In this document: piece after piece, positions 56,615 through 64,000 of the stretch
Position numbering within the stretch: the stretch's first letter is position 1
Layout: every line of letters starts with the position of its first letter
Notes under the pieces: model-generated
Database searches by the model: none
The model's input: the letters and a program-made list of their open reading frames with translations, nothing else
Told to the model about the DNA's origin: nothing
Assembly: GCA_937902275.1 (NCBI GenBank)
Contig: CALFNW010000013.1
Location: 6,242 to 70,241, forward strand
Length of the DNA stretch: 64,000 nucleotides
Reading direction: 5' to 3'
DNA from: UBA4717 sp002404395
GTDB lineage: Bacteria > Bacillota > Clostridia > Oscillospirales > CAG-272
Program-made: the position numbers and the translations under genes

Positions 56615-57895
56615 TCATTTTATTTCAACGTCGATCGTGTAGTCGCCGATCTCGTAAACCGAATCGGACAGTGTAGACGGCAGGCTGATGGTAACGGGCA
56701 CGCTTACCCGTCCGCTCCCTCTTGAGTAGAACGACAGGTCCACCTGTGCGCCGATATTTGCCGGAGTGACCATGGCAAGCGAGCCGGAACTTCCGCGAAG
56801 CGTCACATTGATACTGTCATCGACCAGCGTATAGTCAAGCCCATTCGGATTTTTAACCGTTATGCCCTGCACATTTATCTCGCGCGTCGAAGTATTCACA
56901 TGAGTGACCGTGACCGTCGCGCTTTCGGTCTTACTGCGGTTCTCCACACCGTCGGGCAGCTCTATCATGACCGTGCGCGTATTTGTCGTGCCGACCATCT
57001 TTTTCTCATCCACGGTAAGCACGGTGATATCATTGATACCCGAAAGCACCGTCGGATCTCCGCGAAGCAATATCGTCTGCGGCACTATCGTCACACGCGC
57101 CGTCGAATCGTCGTAATACCCGTACCTGAACTCCACCGTGAGCGGCACCTCTTTTTCGGCATACACCGGCACCGTAACGGTTATCTCACTGCGGCTCAGC
57201 TTTACATACGGATTTGTTATGACGCTTCCGTCCTTGCCTACAAGCACAATATCGCCGGTCGCCGTGATCGACTTTGTAAGCTTGCCGAGCTCAAGCGTCA
57301 CCTGTGCGTATTCTATCATGTCAAGCACGTTGCCCGGACCGCTGACCGTAATAGTTTCAAAGTCCGCCGCAGGTGTGCCGAGAGTCAGATCCGATTCAAT
57401 GCTGTACAACGGATTTATTTTGATCTGCACATTCCGCGATTCGCGCTTGTCAACATAGACGTTGACATAGTTGGTCGAAAGTTCCTTCTGACTGACGTTT
57501 CCCGGCACCGTGGTGCGCACGTCAAGCGTATGATCGCCCGAAGCCGCTATCTGCGAGACATCAACGTAAGCGTCTATATCATCCGCGCCGATCTTGTTGA
57601 GCGCACTGCGCGTTCCGCTTACCGTAACGTCCACCGTATAATCGTAACCGTTTATCACAGTCATTCCGCTTTCGGTCTCAAGCGTATCCACACCGATTAT
57701 ATCAACCGGTATCGAAACGAACTTGCGGTCTTCGATTATAGTCTGCGCGCTGACCGCATAAAACCAAATGAGTACCGCGCCGACAAGACAGCATATCTTT
57801 GCGGCAAAGTCGCGGTTCTTCTCCTTTTCGTTTTTAGACTCGCTGTTTTTAAACGACGATATACGGTCAACGATATTTTTAAAAAAGCTTTTCAT
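56615..57895 (-). CDS. cdaR: CdaA regulator CdaR (YbbR-domain protein)
   Basis: A 426-residue protein with one N-terminal membrane helix (IWFYAV region, residues about 28-50) and four successive YbbR domains outside the cell (beginnings near VSIPVDIIGVDTLE, NVQIKINPLY, EVPLTVEFRYGYY and REINVQGITVKNPNG). CdaR is known to bind and tune the diadenylate cyclase CdaA. The start overlaps the cdaA stop by four bases. glmM, which often follows in Firmicutes, is not here. Confidence 0.9.
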   Translation of the reverse strand: MKSFFKNIVDRISSFKNSESKNEKEKNRDFAAKICCLVGAVLIWFYAVSAQTIIEDRKFVSIPVDIIGVDTLETESGMTVINGYDYTVDVTVSGTRSALNKIGADDIDAYVDVSQIAASGDHTLDVRTTVPGNVSQKELSTNYVNVYVDKRESRNVQIKINPLYSIESDLTLGTPAADFETITVSGPGNVLDMIEYAQVTLELGKLTKSITATGDIVLVGKDGSVITNPYVKLSRSEITVTVPVYAEKEVPLTVEFRYGYYDDSTARVTIVPQTILLRGDPTVLSGINDITVLTVDEKKMVGTTNTRTVMIELPDGVENRSKTESATVTVTHVNTSTREINVQGITVKNPNGLDYTLVDDSINVTLRGSSGSLAMVTPANIGAQVDLSFYSRGSGRVSVPVTISLPSTLSDSVYEIGDYTIDVEIK

Positions 57896-58794
57896 TTTGC
57901 CGCCTCCGTATCAGACTCACCGCTTGTCCCGCGTCGGCGCAGTTTCCTGCGTTTTCCGATTCCGTCGCCGGACTCAGCGTCCTCGGCGATCAACTCGGAT
58001 TCCAAAAATTTCTTTAGCGACTGATAGCTGAAATCGCGTCTGAGATTGCCGTCAGTAGCACATGAAATAGTACCGGTCTCCTCGGAAACTATTATCACCA
58101 CCGCGTCGCTGTTTTCGCTCATGCCTATACCGGCTCTGTGTCTGGTACCGAGATCCTTGATTATTTCGGGGCTTACCGAAAGCGGCAAAAAACAGCCCGC
58201 CGCGTATACGCGCAGATCACGTATTATCATCGCGCCGTCGTGCAGCGGCGCTTTATTGAAAAATATATTCTTGATGAGCATGGGATCGTGGTAAGCGTCA
58301 ACTACCGTACCGGTCTTGATAATATCGCCGAGCTTGGTCTCCCGTTCAATGACAATGAGCGCACCGGTCTTCTCAAGCGACATATCGCAGACAGCGGAGG
58401 TGATATCCGAAATGAGCTTTTTAGTCTCTTCACGACTGCCGCCGCGGTCGCCGAAACGCAGATTCTTGAACGACTCTGCTCCCATTTTTTCAAGCGCACT
58501 GCGAAGCTCGGGCTGAAATACGATTATCAGCGCTATTATTCCGACTTGAAACAGATTCTGCATGATAAAGCTCATGGCGTACATTTTTGCCGCCTCGCTT
58601 ATCAGCATAAATATCACGAGCAGAATTACGCCGAGCGCAAGCTTGCCGGCCCTGCGGTCGCGGATAAACTTATACGCATAGTAAAGCAAGAAAGCGACAA
58701 GCAGAATGTCGATAATATCGACAGCGGACACCGTCGATATCACGGTTCTTATATGAGCGGCAGCTTCCTTCAGCGTCTGAACGATCGTCTCCAA
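57892..58794 (-). CDS. cdaA: Diadenylate cyclase CdaA
   Basis: A 300-residue membrane-bound enzyme that makes the second messenger c-di-AMP from two ATP. Three membrane helices (residues about 25-100) precede the DAC domain with the catalytic motifs DGA (APLHDGAMIIRD) and RHR (LGTRHRAGIGMSE). It starts at a TTG, eight bases after GGAGGA. The C-terminal 25 residues are hydrophilic. In an operon with cdaR, with its own promoter. Confidence 0.95.
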   Translation of the reverse strand: METIVQTLKEAAAHIRTVISTVSAVDIIDILLVAFLLYYAYKFIRDRRAGKLALGVILLVIFMLISEAAKMYAMSFIMQNLFQVGIIALIIVFQPELRSALEKMGAESFKNLRFGDRGGSREETKKLISDITSAVCDMSLEKTGALIVIERETKLGDIIKTGTVVDAYHDPMLIKNIFFNKAPLHDGAMIIRDLRVYAAGCFLPLSVSPEIIKDLGTRHRAGIGMSENSDAVVIIVSEETGTISCATDGNLRRDFSYQSLKKFLESELIAEDAESGDGIGKRRKLRRRGTSGESDTEAAK

Positions 58795-58830
58795 AATCCC
58801 GTTCCTCCGTCAAAACTTTTATAATATATA

Positions 58831-58859
58831 ATTATATCACAAATATTCGGAGATTTCAA
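58831..58859 (-). promoter_or_regulatory. sigma-A-type promoter of cdaA-cdaR
   Basis: On the minus strand TTGAAA (58854-58859) and TATAAT (58831-58836) are 17 bases apart, with a TGTGA extended -10. Confidence 0.75.
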
Positions 58860-59010
58860 ACGCTGAAGGCAATTTTTCTTAAAATTTACGACTTGTTAAA
58901 CAAATCGCCGCCCGTATGTTACAGTTCACAAAACTCAAGCCGAATGTCGCCGTTTAATGCAGGGATTTATGTGGCATTTGCACAAATCCACGACATCGGC
59001 ATTGGCGGTA

Positions 59011-60069
59011 CTACGACTCGGGTATCAGCTTTTTTATAAGCTCTGCGGTAAATGCTTCCTTTGCTTCAAAATCCATAGTCCCCGAATATATGCTTTCAAG
59101 CTCCGCGTGATATCCGAACGCCTCTTTCAGACAAGCGATCGCAGACTCAAGAGTTTCGGTATGCATTTTTTCAAGCCGACGCAGTTCGGGGCGAAGTTTA
59201 CGCATCGCATCGCCGTCAATGAAGCGTAATGCTCTGAAGTTTTCTCCGCAAGTGCAGTTTTCCGCCTTTATCACCGCCGTGTCCGCGCCGTCAAAGTACA
59301 ACGCCTCGCACTTTGCGGGATCGAGCGGATCGAGCGCCACGGTGCAGGACACGCCGCGCTTTTTAGCCGCGCGTCTCAGTGCCGCCATGACCACCTCCGA
59401 CGCGCCGTATTTCCCGTCGGTCTTAATTATTTTCCCCGCAGAGCCGAATGTCGGCAGGACTTTATGTCCCAAATAAGAGATCGCGCTCACAAAAACGGCT
59501 CTCTCCCGTGCCGCGCCGCCGTCACGCGGCAGTTTACCGACAAATCGCACCGCAAACGCCTCAAGCTTTGCAAAATCGAACGCTGATTCGATCAGCTTGT
59601 CGGATATTTCGTCCACCTTGCCGGCAAGTGACAGCAGGCTGTAACTGCGCTCAAAAGCCGCTTTCTTCAGATCGCAGAGCTCAATAATACGTTCCCGTGC
59701 CGACTCAAGCGCCCCTGTGTCCCAGAACTCTCCGAGGTTAATGATCTCATCAACCGCACCCGGGAAATGCGGATCGCGGGTATGCGGAGCCGTGCCGTCG
59801 ATTACGGCAAGCTTTTTTTCTTTGATAATGATTCCGTCAAGCGATTTCGGATCGGAGGAACAATAATAATATTCCGCCGCAAATCCCGAATGCTCCGCCG
59901 CCTCGGCGATCTCACGCATCAGACGGCTTTTGCCGGTGCCGCTTCCGCCTTTGATAATATACAGTTTTTCAAGTTTTCTTTCATCGAATATCTCATCAAA
60001 CAGTGAAAAGAAACCGCGTTTTGAGTTTGCCGCAGCATAAAACTCCGCCTTGCTCTCAGTGTCCGTCAT
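59011..60069 (-). CDS. P-loop ATPase of unknown function (PRK06851-like)
   Basis: A 352-residue protein with Walker A GGSGTGKSRLMREIAEAAE (about residues 41-59), a possible Walker B VIDGTAPH, and a second half that repeats the layout (VEAFAVRFVG... to CEALYFDGADTAVIKAENCTC). Matching proteins in Clostridia and Bacillus are called PRK06851 family or ATPase and often occur near sporulation or tRNA genes; function is not known. I use the ATG at 60069; an in-frame codon at 60105 would lie across the hairpin before the gene. Confidence 0.7.
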   Translation of the reverse strand: MTDTESKAEFYAAANSKRGFFSLFDEIFDERKLEKLYIIKGGSGTGKSRLMREIAEAAEHSGFAAEYYYCSSDPKSLDGIIIKEKKLAVIDGTAPHTRDPHFPGAVDEIINLGEFWDTGALESARERIIELCDLKKAAFERSYSLLSLAGKVDEISDKLIESAFDFAKLEAFAVRFVGKLPRDGGAARERAVFVSAISYLGHKVLPTFGSAGKIIKTDGKYGASEVVMAALRRAAKKRGVSCTVALDPLDPAKCEALYFDGADTAVIKAENCTCGENFRALRFIDGDAMRKLRPELRRLEKMHTETLESAIACLKEAFGYHAELESIYSGTMDFEAKEAFTAELIKKLIPES

Positions 60070-60081
60070 AACTTGCTTTCT

Positions 60082-60096
60082 GTCGGCGAAGCCGAC
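60082..60096 (-). promoter_or_regulatory. Start-proximal hairpin before the PRK06851-like gene
   Basis: On the minus strand GTCGGC-TTC-GCCGAC is followed by AGAAAGCAAGTT and ATG at 60069. GTCGGC class, without the ATG touching the stem. Confidence 0.65.
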
Positions 60097-60105
60097 ACCG
60101 ATCAT

Positions 60106-60769
60106 GGATACGATTTTGCATGGGTATACTCATATTTTATGCCGAAGCCGCTGTTTTGCGCCTCAAAGCGATACAAAAAAGGGGCAAAAACTCAAAATGA
60201 GCTTTTACCTCTCTCTCGGTATTGGTCTCGGCGGCAAAACGCCGCCGTTTTGCCGTTGGATCTGACAAAAAGTCAAAGTTATCGAGTCAGGAACTGCCGA
60301 ATACCGCTTCAAAAATTCGGAGAGCCGGATCAGAATTTTTGAAGCGCTGTCAAACCATTGGTTTTTAACAGCTCCTGCGCGGTTATTTGCACGTTCTGAC
60401 AGCTTATTTGCTTTTTTACCTAAAAGTCAACGGGGTTGCAACAGACGCCGCGCCTATTGCAACCCCGAAATTATTTTTGCAACTCCCACCGAGTCGTGTG
60501 GATCCGTCAATAAAACCCTGCTTTCGCAAGGTTTGGCGTCCTCTCCGCCGCTTTGTGCTACCAGCATCCGTGCGCGCCGTGTCAAAAGCAGGGCGCGTCG
60601 GGAGGTCTGCATACCCGCAGGCAGAAGTCAGACTCCTGTTTTTAAGTGTGGGTTTATAGAACGGATCATCACGGGCTAAGCAGGATATTCTTCGCATTTC
60701 TTTGCCCGAAGTTAATTTTCCCCGAAAAGTGTCAGATCAGCCGCGGCAAAATCTTCCGCATCGACTCGG
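60106..60769. other. 664-base region without a convincing gene
   Basis: The region contains a GC-rich hairpin block (GGCGGCAAAACGCCGCC near 60231) and an inverted repeat GGGGTTGCAA (60432-60441) with TTGCAACCCC (60457-60466) followed by ATTATTTTTGC. A minus-strand open frame of 93 codons (60416-60697) is rich in Arg, Ser and Thr, has no good ribosome site and resembles no family I know. Base composition fits the rest of the genome. Likely noncoding or a dispersed repeat. Confidence 0.45.
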
Positions 60770-61078
60770 TTACTTATCTTCGCCGTCGTAGTCGATCTCG
60801 TCAAAAAGCATATCGTTGAAAGCGTCGGAAACTTCGTCAAACTCGTCGTCATCGTCGATCGACACGAGTATTTCGTCTCCGTTTTCGTCTTTCGCACGCC
60901 TCAGGATCACATATTCCGCTTCCTCGTTGTCCGCCTGATCCGCAGGGATCAGCGCAACATACGCGTTATCATTGAATTCCCCCTCGGCAAGCAGTACGAA
61001 ATCTTCTTCGTTTCCGTCCTCATCGGTAAGTGTATACACATTATCGTCAAAAAATTCGTTGTTTTCGATCTCAGCCAT
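60770..61078 (-). CDS. DUF1292 domain protein
   Basis: A 102-residue very acidic soluble protein. FDDNVYTLTDEDGNEEDFVLLAEGEFNDNAYVALIPADQ and AEYVILRRAKDENGDEILVSIDDDDEFDEVSDAF match DUF1292 (YrzB-like), found next to Holliday-junction and MltG genes in Firmicutes, function unknown. The ATG follows AAAGGTAA, and a consensus promoter lies 60 bases upstream. Here it stands alone. Confidence 0.88.
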   Translation of the reverse strand: MAEIENNEFFDDNVYTLTDEDGNEEDFVLLAEGEFNDNAYVALIPADQADNEEAEYVILRRAKDENGDEILVSIDDDDEFDEVSDAFNDMLFDEIDYDGEDK

Positions 61079-61138
61079 AATCCAAATTACCTTTCAAGCA
61101 AGTCGGTGATATTATTGTATGCCCGACCTTACGCTTAT

Positions 61139-61167
61139 ATTATATTTCAAAACCGTTTTTTTGTCAA
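61139..61167 (-). promoter_or_regulatory. Consensus sigma-A promoter of the DUF1292 gene
   Basis: On the minus strand TTGACA (61162-61167), 17 bases, TATAAT (61139-61144). Confidence 0.85.
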
Positions 61168-61369
61168 TAGCAAGCTGCATTTCCCTTTGAATTTATACGT
61201 AATTTATTCTTTTACCCTTTGTATTATATTTCAAATCAAGTACTATTGATCGATCAAAGTATAGCACGGATTTTTCGGTACGTCAACAACAGTTTTGTGT
61301 TTTAGCTTCCATTTTGCTTGTGCAAATTTACAAATCTGCAAATTTAACTTTTTTGAAGTCTTTCATCTA

Positions 61370-61398
61370 TTGACTTTTAACATTTGCGAATATATAAT
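61370..61398 (+). promoter_or_regulatory. sigma-A-type promoter of the CobW-like operon
   Basis: TTGACT at 61370-61375, 17-base spacer, TATAAT at 61393-61398. Transcription would start near 61405 and make a leader of about 325 bases carrying both 109-bp repeats. Confidence 0.75.
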
Positions 61399-61472
61399 GA
61401 TAGTTGATTGCCAAAGCAACCGTGCAGCATGAAAGTTTTATCTTGCGAAAGCGAGGTTGTACGACGTGAAGC

Positions 61473-61581
61473 CTCAAGTTTCACGTCCAAATTTTCTGAA
61501 AATGGGTCCCGTCCCATTTTCATCGGCTGCGCCGAACCGAAAATTTACGCTTATTTTTTGAGCCGCCTACGGCGGCATGGA
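61473..61581 (+). repeat. 109-bp direct repeat, copy A
   Basis: Starts CTCAAGTTTCACGT and ends with the hairpin GCCGCC-TAC-GGCGGC (61562-61576) and ATGGA. Inside are AAAATGGG/CCCATTTT, TCGGC-TGC-GCCGA and the T-rich lead-in. It differs from copy B at two positions. Confidence 0.92.
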
Positions 61582-61731
61582 CAACGTGAAAATGGAGTCC
61601 CCGCCGAGTGAGATCTCAAGTTTCACGTACAAATTTTCTGAAAATGGGTCCCGTCCCATTTTCATCGGCTGCGCCGAATCGAAAATTTACGCTTATTTTT
61701 TGAGCCGCCTACGGCGGCATGGAGATTTATT

Positions 61732-61735
<4 letters not shown>
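61577..61735 (+). other. Possible 52-codon upstream reading frame overlapping the CobW-like start
   Basis: Opens at the ATG touching the copy A hairpin, runs through the whole of copy B and stops in TGA that overlaps the ATG of the next gene (ATGA). It has no strong ribosome site. It may couple translation, or be a chance frame of the repeat. Confidence 0.25.
61615..61723 (+). repeat. 109-bp direct repeat, copy B
   Basis: Second copy, 33 bases after copy A. Its hairpin GCCGCC-TAC-GGCGGC is at 61704-61718, followed by ATGGAGATTTATT and the real start at 61732, with GGAG seven bases before it. Confidence 0.92.
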
Positions 61736-62907
<1,172 letters not shown>

Positions 62908-62935
62908 TCAGTTAAAGCGAAAGGAAGCCAAAAGC

Positions 62936-63892
62936 ATGGCAACAAATGAAACGCCCGTATATATCTTCACCGGTTTTCTCGAATCAGGCAAAACAAAGTT
63001 CATAACCGAAACGCTTGAAGACTCACGTTTTGCGATAAAAGAAAACACACTTTTGCTGGTCTGCGAGCAAGGCGAAGAAGAATACGACGAAGCAGCGCTT
63101 GATAAAAAAAATATTTCCGTTGAATATATCGAAGAGCTTAAATACCTTACCCCATACAATCTCGGCAAGCTTCAGCGCAAGCATAAAAGCGCGCGTGTCA
63201 TGATCGAATATAACGGGGTATGGCAGCTTACCGAACTGTTTGAAGCAATGCCCGAGGGTTGGATGATCGTGCAGGAGATCATGCTTGCCGACGCAAATAC
63301 CTTTGAAATATACAACGCCAATATGCGCAGTCTTACAGTCGATAAACTCAATACCTGCGAGGTATGCATATTCACGAAAACTCCCGAAAACGTTGACAAG
63401 GACGCCTATCACAAAATCATCCGCGGTATCAGCCGCAGCGCGGCGATCTCGTATGTATACCCGGACGGTCATGTTGAGTACGACGAGACCGTTGATCCTC
63501 TGCCCTTTGATACCGACTCGGATCACGTGATAATCGCCGACCGTGATTACGCGCTCTGGTACCGCGACATGACGGAAGAGCCTGAAAAGTATGAGGGCAA
63601 AACCGTTACCTTCAAAGGAATAGCCGCCACAGATCCCAAATTCCCTCCGCGCACTTTCGCGGTAGGCAGGCACGTGATGGTCTGCTGTGCCGAGGATATA
63701 ACCTATCGTCCGGTAGTAGCGGTATTTGACGCGTCAAACGATAACGGCATCAAAAACCGCGATTGGATAAACGTCAGCGGTATTTTCAAATTTGAAAGCA
63801 ACCCGCTTTACGACGGGAACGGTCCGGTATTGCATATAACCGTGCTCACGCCTGCGGATCCCCCCGAGGACGAGGTCGCAACGTTCTATTGA
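62936..63892 (+). CDS. CobW-like P-loop domain fused to a TIGR03943/DUF1980-type domain
   Basis: A 318-residue protein. Residues 1-180 resemble a G3E GTPase: Walker A GFLESGKTKF (about 12-21) and MIEYNGVWQL in place of the ExxG site, but there is no CxCC motif and no NKxD. Residues about 200-318 resemble the C-terminal domain of TIGR03943 proteins (such as Bacillus YcgQ): MTEEPEKYEGKTVTFKGIA, FAVGRHVMVCCAEDITYRPVV and DWINVSGIFKFE, with the family CC pair. In Bacillus that domain partners a permease in zinc-related loci. The ATG follows AAAGGAAG, 28 bases after the first GTPase, so the two are co-expressed. Confidence 0.8.
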   Translation: MATNETPVYIFTGFLESGKTKFITETLEDSRFAIKENTLLLVCEQGEEEYDEAALDKKNISVEYIEELKYLTPYNLGKLQRKHKSARVMIEYNGVWQLTELFEAMPEGWMIVQEIMLADANTFEIYNANMRSLTVDKLNTCEVCIFTKTPENVDKDAYHKIIRGISRSAAISYVYPDGHVEYDETVDPLPFDTDSDHVIIADRDYALWYRDMTEEPEKYEGKTVTFKGIAATDPKFPPRTFAVGRHVMVCCAEDITYRPVVAVFDASNDNGIKNRDWINVSGIFKFESNPLYDGNGPVLHITVLTPADPPEDEVATFY

Positions 63893-63938
63893 TAAGCCTC
63901 GACCGCACAAACGCATAAAAAATCGGCAGTGATACTGA
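63893..63938 (+). other. Short spacer after the metal-handling operon
   Basis: No terminator or gene was seen in these bases before the probable insertion sequence end. Confidence 0.4.
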
Positions 63939-64000
63939 TATGCACCCCAAAAGTATAGACAGAAATTAAATATCAAATTATTTGTGAATGAGTTCGGAAT
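63939..64000. mobile_element. Probable left end of an IS3-family (IS150-like) insertion sequence, cut by the window
   Basis: TGCACCCCAAAAGTATAGAC followed by AGAAATTAAAT resembles, from memory, the terminal repeat of IS150/IS3-group elements (TGCACCCCAAAAGTTAGAC). The transposase would begin beyond the window edge. No coding sequence of it is visible here. Confidence 0.4.

Noticed and set aside
56900..58024. 374-codon open frame on the plus strand opposite cdaR-cdaA
   Set aside because: It spans the antisense of two genes with secure motifs; its composition (Arg/His-rich) is typical of reverse-frame shadows.
61405..61731. Cobalamin or metal riboswitch before the CobW-like gene
   Set aside because: No B12 box or known metal aptamer sequence was found; the leader is explained by the two repeats.

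Overview
The window reads as chromosomal core DNA of a spore-forming low-to-mid GC Gram-positive bacterium of the class Clostridia. Evidence: a yab-type sporulation cluster (SpoVB/YabM-like flippase, MazG, RqcP/YabO, YabP, YabQ, DivIC), T-box leaders in front of thrS and pheS, an L10-type ribosomal leader, HemZ, CdaA/CdaR, RelA/RecJ/Dtd and DUF1292/DUF1385 genes. Strong sigma-A-like promoters (TTGACA-17-TATAAT) are easy to see. Gene density is high and no gene looks broken. The window opens inside an ABC importer operon and appears to close at the first bases of an insertion sequence.

Layout. 1-1.0 kb: end of a COG4120-type ABC permease and its ATPase. 1.1-7.4 kb: F-type ATP synthase operon atpB-E-F-(H-A)-G-D-C, in which the delta subunit survives only as a short C-terminal domain fused in front of alpha. 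7.7-9.1 kb: DUF1385 membrane protein. 9.2-10.4 kb: rplJ-rplL with L10 leader and attenuator. 10.5-21.0 kb: alternating transport and metabolic genes (YczE-like protein, asymmetric ABC exporter pair, alcohol dehydrogenase, PHP phosphatase, DeoR regulator, purine permease, cation/proton antiporter). 21.1-23.4 kb: T-box-controlled thrS. 23.5-28.7 kb: minus-strand operon ABC-DUF1854-ABC. 28.8-32.7 kb: T-box-controlled pheS-pheT. 32.9-61.1 kb: a long minus-strand run covering a beta-helix protein, MsmK-type ATPase, Tex, a pseudouridine synthase, a 44-residue membrane peptide, a serine hydrolase, an amidohydrolase, the sporulation/division cluster, nucleoside kinase, HemZ, Dtd, RelA, RecJ, RseC-like protein, a FAD protein, CdaR-CdaA, a P-loop ATPase and DUF1292. 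61.4-63.9 kb: two COG0523-related (CobW-like) metal-handling genes, the first with 37 Glu-His repeats and the second fused to a TIGR03943/DUF1980-type domain.

The most unusual signal is not a gene. At least 16 short GC-rich hairpins sit directly in front of start codons, always in the same orientation to the gene: usually a T-rich stretch ending in TTTTTTGA, a 15-base stem-loop of the form GNCGNC-TNC-GNCGNC, then ATG, then the Shine-Dalgarno sequence, then the real start about 11-13 bases on. Two stem classes (GCCGCC/GGCGGC and GTCGGC/GCCGAC) differ by compensatory changes. In front of the CobW-like gene the element lies inside a 109-bp direct repeat present twice. The genes served are unrelated (atpE, atpF, atpC, pheS, relA, dtd, tex and others), so this looks like a dispersed translation-start element. 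All assignments are from reading the sequence and from memory of families; no search was run.
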